Assembly (NCBI RefSeq): GCF_030445035.2
Contig: NC_080698.1
Coordinates: 6,124,038 to 6,188,037, forward strand
DNA from: Dasypus novemcinctus
Lineage: Eukaryota > Chordata > Mammalia > Cingulata > Dasypodidae
Direction: 5' to 3'
DNA: 64,000 bases
Numbering within the stretch: the first letter of the stretch is position 1; each line of letters starts with the position of its first letter. The position numbers and the translations under genes are program-made. Under the pieces are notes generated by a model. That model ran no database searches, was not told the origin of the DNA, and was given only the letters and a program-made list of their open reading frames with translations. Of the stretch, positions 56,796 through 64,000 are shown piece by piece.

Positions 56796-57603
56796 AAAAT
56801 TTTAGCTTTTTTGATTGGTGTATCATGATATCTCATCATGGTCTTAATTTGCATTTCCCTGATGGCTAGTGATGTTGAACATCTTTTCATTGTTTGTTTT
56901 TATAATGTTTGCATTTTGAAAGTTCTTTGTATATTCTAGGTATTAGTCCTATGTCAGATATGTAGTTTATAACTATTTTCCCCCAGGTGTAGTTTGTCTT
57001 TCCATTCTCTCAACAGGGTTTTTCATGGAGCAAAAGTTTTTTTATTTTGATGAAGTCCAACATCAGTATTTTTATATTACAAAAAAAAAAAAAAAAATCA
57101 TCCTTTTAGTGTCATGTCCAAGAACTCTTCACCAAGCCCTAGGTCCTGAAGAATTTTTCCTATGTTATCTTCCAAAGTTTCATAGTTTTACATTTTACAT
57201 TTAAATCTGTGGTCCAGTTTGAGTTCATTTTTGCTAAGGTTTGTAGGTTGAGGTTTTGCTCTGCCTGTGAATATTGGACAGGTGTAACAAATTTCGGTCA
57301 CTGTTGGACTGTCCTTCCTCCAGTGACTAGTTTTGCACTTTGGTCAAAATCAGTTGGCTCTCCTTATGGGGGACTGTTTCTCTAGCCCAGCCTTGGCGTT
57401 TCTGAGTTGCCTGCTTGGTCAGCTCCCAATCTGGGATACAGAAGGCAAAACGAACCCCCGAGAACTCACCACGACCTCACCAGAGGTCTGCGTTCCTCTC
57501 TCCATTTTCAGTCTTCTAGTATTTGTTCTAAAAATAGTATCTGGAGTTTTTAGTTGTACTTAGTGGGAGAATACGGAAAAGTGCGTCTCTTCCATCTTTC
57601 CAG

Positions 57604-57717
57604 AAGCAGAAGACAGCGAGTGTAGTGATTAAAACCCCATCTCCTATGAGGATCTGTTCTGTGCTCCCCCCACCCCAACGCTTCCCTTCAAAACCACTGG
57701 ACTCACAGATCTTCAAG
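57604..57717 (+). other. Candidate cryptic exon in intron 5 (114 nt, open, phase 0)
   Basis: A good acceptor (gtctcttccatctttccag, AG at 57602-57603) and donor (aag|gtaatt at 57717/57718) bound 114 nt, 38 codons, with no stop in the frame that exon 5 would enter. The peptide starts KQKTASVVIKTPSPM and ends LDSQIFK, without similarity to leucyl-tRNA synthetases. Its first part resembles a MIR start ('agtgtagtgattaaaac'), so it may be a MIR-derived exon or a decoy. Constitutive inclusion would insert 38 residues into the catalytic domain. Confidence 0.25.
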
Positions 57718-58370
57718 GTAATTTTCTCTCTCTCTATTTTAACCTTATGGCTGGCCGTTTCCTGCTACTCGTTGCTTGCAGAGTCTGTCGGCAGCAGAAC
57801 GGCTCCCTTTGGGCGCTGCTGTCACTGTTGGCATCCAGGGAATCCATGAACGGCTACTTCCTCCTCCTCTGCGTCCATGCCCACGTCCAGCAAAGTGCCC
57901 TCATGTTCTTCAGGAAGCCTAGAGAACTGGCATTGTAAAAAACATCTTTCTGATGACTGTCCTCATGGCCCTGAAATTTTCAAGTATGTTGCAGATAAAA
58001 TTGAATTCCTTTCCTTCTAGAAAAATGGAATAATTATAGAGAGTAGGTTAGGCTCGGGCAGCTGAAATACTGGCATCTGCCCAGCTAGACCGATAACAAA
58101 TTGCAGCTCACACACACTCATCTCATCTGTCGTTTAATGGAGGCTTTCTGTACCCAAACAACTTAGAAAAGCTGTCTGTGTTGTTAGACTGCCTTGATGA
58201 AATTCTTGTCAACTGGCAAAGAACAATTACCAAAACATTCAGCAATTGGTTGCTTGTTGTTTGATTATGGCTAGTTCCCCAAATTTTGTATAGTTTATAG
58301 CAGGAAATACTTTCAAGTTACCATAAAAATGACAATGCTCAAAAAGAACTGGTCAAGAAAAAACAAAGAG

Positions 58371-58748
58371 GGAAACGGACTTGGCCCAGTGGTTAGGGCG
58401 TCCGTCTACCACATGGGAGGTCCGTGGTTCAAACCCCGGGCCTCCTTGACCCGTGTGGAGCTGGCCCATGCGCAGTGCTGATGTGCACAAGGAGTGCCCT
58501 GCCACACAGGGGTGTCCCCTGCGTAGGGGAGCCCCACGTGCAAGGAGTGCGTCCCGTAAAGAGAGCCGCCCAGCACGAAAGAAAGTGCAGCCTGCCCAGG
58601 AATGGCGCCACCCACACTTCCCATGCCTCTAACGACAACAGAAACTGACAAAGAAACAAGACCCAGCAAACAGAACAGAGAACAGACAACGGGGGGAGGG
58701 TGGGGGAATTAAATAAATAAATAAATCTTAAAAAAAAAAAGAAAAGAA
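58371..58748 (+). mobile_element. DAS SINE, sense, with perfect 16-bp target duplication
   Basis: AAGAAAAAACAAAGAG lies at 58355-58370 and 58749-58764. A box at 58382-58392 and B box GGTTCAAACC at 58426-58435. The body is nearly identical to 52728 up to about 58615. A roughly 50-bp segment present in the other copies, between 'cacccacac' and 'ttcccatgcc', is then missing. The 3' half is the 'gacaacagaaactgacaaag' subtype. It is one of the youngest insertions in the window. Confidence 0.9.
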
Positions 58749-60169
58749 AAGAAAAAACAAAGAGAGGAGCTCAGTGATCACGCTGTTCTCAGTTCAGAAA
58801 GACAGCTTGCGGTGCCTTTAAACTGCAGAGCCCTTGATTTCCCTTCATTAATATGCATTCTCTAAATTGGTTTCAGGAGTATGAGACCATGTGTCTTTAA
58901 ACTTACTTGAGAATTTAGCTGTGGCCATAGATTTGAAAGCAAGACCTTTAAGAAAAAAAGGCATGCTCTGTAGAAGCAGTGTCTGATATTTGTCATTTGC
59001 AGTTTTCATTAAATGCTCATTTTCAGCCTGAAGTTAGTCTTGAGATGAAGGAATATAACTGCATAAAAATGACTGCTTAGACAAATTTTAGGTTCAAGAT
59101 TAATCAATTGCCCTGTGTTAGCACCTGTTCCCTCAGTGTCGCTGAGGGGATGCGATCAGGGAAGGTAGAGAGGGCCAGAGCAGAACCGTGGCGCAGATGG
59201 GATTTAACAGATGGCTGGAGGAAGGGGGGGAGGCAGAGGGGAAGCGGCCTTGAGCTGGGGAAGCCTGGGCGTGGGAGTCCTGGGGGAGAGCAGTTCAGGA
59301 AGGGAGGTGGCCTGCGGGGAAGAGGGCCATTCTGGGCTGGAATGGGGGCCCCTGGCTAGGCTCATAGCTGACGGGGTTTCCCAGGGAGATGCAAGTGAGA
59401 TGGAATAAAGCAGGGCCTGGGCATCCAGGGCCGGGGACTGTGGGTGGGGGTGGCGTGAGGGCGACATTGCCTGTCTTCTCCTCAGAGACAAATGGGAAGG
59501 AATGGGATGTGGGTTGGGAATGACAATTCAGAGAAATTTTCCTTAAGAGAGGACCAGCTGTTGCAAGGCCCGCTGTAGGATAGCCTCGATTTTGGTAACG
59601 GATGGAAAGATGGTCTTTGTGCTGCCTCGCCCGGTGCTGACTCAGGGATGATACTTGAGGAATGTCTGTCAAATGACTTAGTGAGTGAATGAGTGAATGA
59701 GCAGAGGCTGGAGGTGGGTGGAAAATTCCTTTTCTCTTCCCAGCACCACCATTTCTCCTTCCCACTGGCCAATTGGTGGATCCCTGAGGATAAGGACTGG
59801 GTAGTGGGAGCATTTTACTGGGCAGGAGAGAGTGATCTCGAGTGTGTCTCCTTCTGAAAAACTGGGTCTGTTTCTGCTGTTGTTGAAACTGTTGGTAGAG
59901 ATGCGTGTGGCTCTTCTCCACTTGCCCTTGGAGGCTGGGAGATCTTGCACTCAGGTTTCTTAGAGCATTTGGTGCATTGTCAGGTAATGGGTCGACATTT
60001 CTCATCTGAACACATATATGACAATATTTAATGCCAATAAGCCAGACCGGTTCCAAGAACAAAGGCACTCTGCTTTTTTAGAGGGCTTCTTATCATTAAA
60101 TACACTAGCAAGACCTTTGTCCCAAGCCTTTCATTTGCTTCTTAGCAATATAGCAATCATGCAACTTGC

Positions 60170-60350
60170 TATATTTGTTGCTTTAATGAGAGTTACTGAG
60201 CACCTCCTGTGCAGCTGCACTGGGCTGGCAGTGCTGGAGAGGGCGGGCCAGCTCTCTTCAGATTCCTGCAGTCTCACAGCAGTTACCGAGGCCAGTTGCC
60301 AGGTGAGGAAGGTGAGGCCAGAGAGATGAGTCCAGGCTCTGCAGCCAGTC
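60170..60350 (+). repeat. L2/MIR-class relic
   Basis: 'atgagagttactgagcacctcctgtgcagctgcactgggctggcag', 'cagattcctgcagtctcacagcagttaccgag' and 'ccaggtgaggaaggtgaggccagagag' follow the L2/MIR order. Confidence 0.4.
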
Positions 60351-60519
60351 ATGGCAGAGCTTGGGCCTGCTGACCCTCTGCTCCCGACAGCCAATTTGGG
60401 AAGATGAACAAAACTTGAGGACTTCAAGAAGAAGCTGTAAATTACTCCAGTAACTTCCAACACTAACTACAATATCCTCCGACTGTAACTCTCCAGACTC
60501 CACAGGTTAAGGACCATCC

Positions 60520-61190
60520 TTCACAAAATTCTCTTTCAGACAGCTGCAAACTCAGGAGTCCCCAAAGCCACCCTCCTTTCTGACATCCAGGCCACAAATT
60601 CAGGGGTGCCCACCATACCTTCAGGTTCGATATTTTGCTGGAACGACTCACAGAACTCCAGAAAGCACGGTATTTACAATTACAGTTTTGTTATAGCAAA
60701 AAGGGATCCAAATCAGAAGAAGCCAAAAGAAGAGATGCCAGGGTGAGGTCTGAGAAGGTGGGAAATGCAAACGTCCGTGTTCTCTCTCAGAAGCTTTGAC
60801 ACTTTGCCCTCTGGCACATCAGCGAATATTATCAATCACGGAAGCCCTCCGAGCTTTGAATGTCCAGAATTTCTGCAGGAGGCCCGTTGTGCAGGCACCA
60901 CTGATTAAGTCAGTGCCCACATGTTTGAGCTCCAATTCCAGCCTCCCTTCCCTCCCTGGAGGCCAGGAGGCCAGGCTGATATGACCTGGCTGAGAGCCCC
61001 AGCCCCCGAATCACGTAATTGGTCATTCTGGTGTGACGCCCACGCCCCCCACCTCTACCAGTGAGGCTGACCCTACCTTGTTGCCTCCTGGTAGCATAAA
61101 CTCTCAGGTGTGGACTGGTGCCCACCATGAGTAGCAAAAGACACTCTATCAGGGAAAGTTCCAAAGCAGGACAACCGCCAGATCTTTTTT
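60520..61190 (-). repeat. ERV LTR-like relic, antisense
   Basis: 'tggaacgactcacagaactccagaaagcacggtatttacaattacagttttgttatagcaaaaagggatccaaatc', 'tctctcagaagctttgacac' and 'ggcaccactgattaagtcagtgcccacatg' resemble the reverse of a mammalian ERVL-type LTR. No coding part is present. Family and ends are uncertain. Confidence 0.4.
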
Positions 61191-61239
61191 TGTGAGCCAA
61201 ATTCTTTACTACGTACAGGGCCAAGTGGCCTGTGTTGGG

Positions 61240-61640
61240 CCCTAAATGAGGAAGGGGGGGCTGGGGCTCGAATCCTGTCCCCCACCAAGGCCTCTTCACA
61301 ACCCTGGTCCTATGGTGGGAGCCCGTTTGTAAGTGGGACCTTGAAGACGCCTGAGGGGGAGTGGGCCTCAGCCCAGTGTGGCTGCAGTCGCTGTAAGTAA
61401 AGGACTGTGGACGTGGAGGGAGAAGCCACTAGGAGCAGCCAGAACCCGGAAGAGAAAGGAGAAGGTGCCACAGTGTGCATTGCCATGTAATGGTAAAGCC
61501 AGGGTACCCCAAGATTGCCAGCCAGCTGGAAGATACTGACTGTGGGAGGAGGCAAGCCTCTAGTCTCTGAAACCGCGAGCCAAAAAATTCCTGTTGTATC
61601 AGCCAGGAAGCCAAGACTTCCTTAGTATTTGAGACTCAGT
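61240..61640 (+). repeat. MaLR-like LTR relic, sense
   Basis: 'gtttgtaagtgggaccttgaagacgcc', 'ggagggagaagccactaggagcagccagaacccggaagagaaaggag', 'gtgcattgccatg' and 'aaaccgcgagccaaaaaattcctgttgtatcagcc' give the order of xenarthran MaLR-like LTRs read forward, opposite to those at 20744, 43551 and 50994. Confidence 0.5.
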
Positions 61641-61874
61641 AGGGCAGGAGGAGCAGGGAGGTCTAGTTTCCCCTGTCACTCCCTGGTGGCCTGGGTGGCA
61701 GATGGATTCTGCCCTCACCAGGTGGGGAAGGGAGCCTGGTGGTTCCCGGAGGCCCTGGTGCTCCAGGGGTCACCCTGCTTATCTCAGCCTGCGCTAGGCA
61801 TTGGCCAAGCACGTTCCCTGCATTGTCTCGTTTAGTCCTTGCATCCATTCTAGGATTTGGAGCCCTTTTACTAA

Positions 61875-62400
61875 TGTTTTAGTTTTCTATTGCTGTATAA
61901 CAAATTGCCCCGAAACTTGGTAGCTTGGGATGATGGCGAGTGCTGCCTCGCTGTTTGAGGGCTGGGGCTGGAGGTGGCCTTAGCTGGTCCTCTTGCTCAG
62001 GGTCTCTTGTCGGGCTGCAGTCAAGGCCAGGGCTGAGTTCTCATCTGAAGGCTCCATGGGATAGAACCTGTCTCCAGACCGTGGGTTTTGGCCACTGACT
62101 GAAGGCCAGTCCCTTGCTGGCTGTTTACGGCAACCTCCCTCCGTTCCCTGCCACATGGACCTCTCAGCTGGGCAGCTCACAGCATAGCAGCCAGCTCTGC
62201 AGGATGAAAGGGAGAGCCAGAGAATGCCCATGATGGGAACCACATGCCCAAAGTGACATCCCACCACTTCTGCTGCATTCTGTTTATGAGAAGCAAGTCT
62301 CGGTCCATCCCACCCTCGGGAGAGGAGTGCATCAGCCCGTGAGCACCACGAGGCGGGCGGGTTTGGGGCCGGCTTAGGGCTGCCCACAAGCAGCCGTCGC
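61875..62400 (-). repeat. Ancient LTR-like repeat, antisense
   Basis: It opens 'gttttagttttctattgctgtataacaaattgccccgaaacttggtagc', continues 'cctcttgctcagggtctcttgtcgggctgcagtcaaggcc' and ends around 'gggaaccacatgcccaaagtgacatcccaccac'. It is related to the copy at 47215. Confidence 0.45.
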
Positions 62401-63699
62401 TAACAAGGAACACGGGCTAGATTGGCCAGCTCCTAGGGGGACCTGAGCCCTGGCAGCCTGACTCCGGGACCCCCACTCTGTTCTTTACCCACAGGCAAAG
62501 CAGCCCCCACGCCCTTTTGCTCTCAGTAAGGGTATCCCGCCTGGCCTCACAGCCGATGGTCCTGACTGTGACCTACCCAGAAGGCCCCGTGGCTCTGCCA
62601 GGGCCTTCCTTTCAGGATCTGGGTTGTAGAGCTGGTTCTGCCGAGACCCGCTGAGGTCGCCCAGAGCCCTGTTGGTGGCTGTGCTGGTTGCCCCTCGTGG
62701 TGACCCTGGGGCACTTGTTTGCGGCACTGTCTCTGGGTCCCTTGAGCTCCACTGGGTGCCTCTCGACATGGCTCCCAAAAGCCTGCCAGGTGTACTAGTC
62801 CCTGCTGCTGTCGCCTCAACTCTGGTTCTTCTTTTGGCTTCAAACCATTTCCAAGAACTATAAAACCAAGCTGTCTTTCTAATTCCCAAAGTAACACAAG
62901 GTTACTGTACAAAATCAGTGGAGTGCTGAAAAAAAGGTTTAAATACTTTAAAAAAATTACTTGTGGTCAGAGGCACCCCAAGACAATCCCGTTTCTATAT
63001 TGGCATTTTGTGTGATACTCTTTTTTTTTATTGGAACCATAAAATATTTACAATTTTATATCAAATATTGTGTTCCCATGTCATTAAAAATTATAAATAG
63101 TATTTGTGCAAGTCAAAGATATATTTAAACTGTTTCATTTGTTCTAACTTTAGTGCCAATTGTATAGATTTTCAGATGGAAAGACAACTACGTAATTCAG
63201 GTTTACATGTCTTTCACTCTTTGTGGTGAGTATTTGATTCATTCGGTTCTCTTTGCTTGAGTAAACCCGGCATGAAAATCTTAGAAAACATAAGTTGGGG
63301 GGTGACATTGAGAGGAAGAAATCATTTGCCGTGTGTCGAAAGACAAATTGGTGTCAGATTTGCAGGTTATACCATTTTATTTGGAACACCAAAAGTTTTG
63401 CTGCAGCAAAGAAGCTGGACCACTTGCAAAAACTGAAGCAGCTTCAAGCTCCTATGCATAGCATGTAATTCTTACAGACATGAAAAGGAAGTTAGCTTGA
63501 CTCCTACTGATTGAATGGGGGTTTGTCTCCTGCAGGGGTGGGATTAGGGCAGGGGGGCTTCATTTCGTATCAGGTCAATGTGGTGAGCCAGGGGCTCGAT
63601 TGGCTATCTGGGTCCACCATCGTGGTGGGGATTTCAGATTTCAAAAGACATCAAGAAGAAACTCAAGAAGGCATTCAGAGAGAAGTAGGGCCTGGGGTT

Positions 63700-63835
63700 T
63701 GGGGCTCTGAGGGGTCCCAGGGCTGGCTCTATGTAATTTGGTCACGTCTTGCAATCTGGGTCCTCGTTTTGCCTCTTAACAGCCATGTGACCTTAAACAA
63801 GTTACTTTGAGTCTCAATTCTCAGATTTGGGAAGT
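63700..63835 (+). repeat. MIR relic
   Basis: 'ggtcctcgttttgcctcttaacagccatgtgaccttaaacaagttactttgagtctcaattctcagatttgggaagtgat' is a MIR core. Confidence 0.55.
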
Positions 63836-63839
63836 GATA

Positions 63840-64000
63840 TTCCATTCATCCAACAAGGATTAAGCAGCCACTGTACCAATTACTGTTCTAGGCACTTGGA
63901 ATACAGCAGTGAGGGGAAAAAAAGACAAGTCCTGTCCTTTACAGAGGGACAAAGGCAGACAATATACATAATACGTAAGTAAATAGTGTGGTATGTTAGA
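63840..64000 (+). repeat. L2 relic running to the window end
   Basis: 'caaggattaagcagccactgtaccaattactgttctaggcacttggaatacagcagtgagg', 'caagtcctgtcctttacagagg', 'ggcagacaatatacataatacgtaagtaaatag' is the common L2 3' layout. It continues beyond the window. Confidence 0.55.

Larger units (their letters stand above)
54715..57345 (-). mobile_element. Ancient L1M 3' part, antisense, with two younger insertions
   Basis: It runs 'ttataattttcg-type' tail text (54720-55160: 'aattatagattcacagcaagtttgaaagat', 'gtccaagtacagaactattcggtcacc', 'gagaatgccgtataaatgg'). Then come 55675-56030 ('ctgagtagtattccagtgatg', 'gtaattgctgggtcattcgg', 'tacttccaccagcaatgtatg') and 56800-57340 ('ggtcttaatttgcatttccctgatggctagtgatgttgaacatc', 'tctagtattagtcctatgtcagat'-like text). 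The three parts are collinear once the insertions at 55168-55670 and 56035-56795 are removed. Confidence 0.7.
33808..64000 (+). other. LARS2: LARS2 intron 5, open to the window end (more than 30 kb)
   Basis: After agg|gtaagt I looked for codons for the expected continuation (EITTCLPDYYKWTQ and what follows) and saw none to 64000. The intron is repeat-dense: antisense L1 relics at 36130-38300, 40790-41040, 43430-46200, 48540-50460 and 54715-57345, each carrying younger insertions; LTRs; a minisatellite (41733-42036); and a GC-rich block (51770-54150). Stretches 33810-34930, 38910-40650, 41050-41730, 51470-51770, 57720-58350, 58770-60160 and 62400-63700 look unique, and I see no second gene in them. 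An unusual MIR-like or cryptic exon lies at 57604-57717. Confidence 0.7.

Noticed and set aside
59295-60068. 257-codon minus-strand open frame
   Set aside because: Compositionally P/S-rich with no recognisable family or motifs, no splice or promoter context; likely a chance frame in GC-rich intron.

Overview
The window is mammalian nuclear DNA, and its young repeats point to a xenarthran, most probably an armadillo of the Dasypus type. The marker is a set of tRNA-headed SINEs with A box TGGCCCAGTGG, B box GGTTCAAGCC, a GC-rich body and an (AAAT)n-type tail. These match what I know of the DAS-SINEs of Xenarthra. Lineage-specific L1 3' ends and MaLR-like LTRs accompany them, on a background of ancient mammalian MIR, L2, L1M, MER5-type and MLT-type repeats. 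No bacterial, viral or plasmid backbone is visible.

The only protein-coding gene I can support is the 5' part of LARS2, mitochondrial leucyl-tRNA synthetase, on the + strand. It has a GC-box/YY1 CpG-island promoter and a non-coding exon 1 (about 4940-5047), followed by exon 2 (15462-15715, start codon at 15482), exon 3 (20472-20600, carrying the HIGH-class signature HMGH), exon 4 (31888-31979) and exon 5 (33747-33807). The joins are in frame and give residues 1-172 of a protein that is about 900 residues in human. All exon boundaries have GT/AG sites. I found no exon 6 before position 64000, so intron 5 exceeds 30 kb here and the catalytic KMSKS half lies outside.

Layout: 1-4700 is intergenic with old repeats. 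4725-5060 is the promoter and exon 1. Intron 1 (10.4 kb) holds an antisense L1M 3' end, a 1.18-kb lineage-specific L1 3' end with a 16-bp target duplication, and a perfect Maf recognition element. Intron 2 (4.8 kb) is mostly unique. Intron 3 (11.3 kb) holds a MaLR-like LTR with a perfect 13-bp hairpin, an antisense L1 ORF2 relic and a CpG-rich block with a full CRE. Intron 4 is 1.8 kb. Intron 5 (over 30 kb) holds an 8 x 38-bp minisatellite, several nested transposon stacks, a GC-rich block at 51.8-54.1 kb and a candidate cryptic exon at 57604-57717.

The long open frames elsewhere in the window run through repeats or GC-rich intron and resemble no family I recognise. I see no new enzymatic or defence system. 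The most informative unexplained items are a shared open frame in two copies of the lineage-specific L1 3' element, the MARE, the homogeneous minisatellite, the upstream ORF on the YY1 site, and the cryptic exon.
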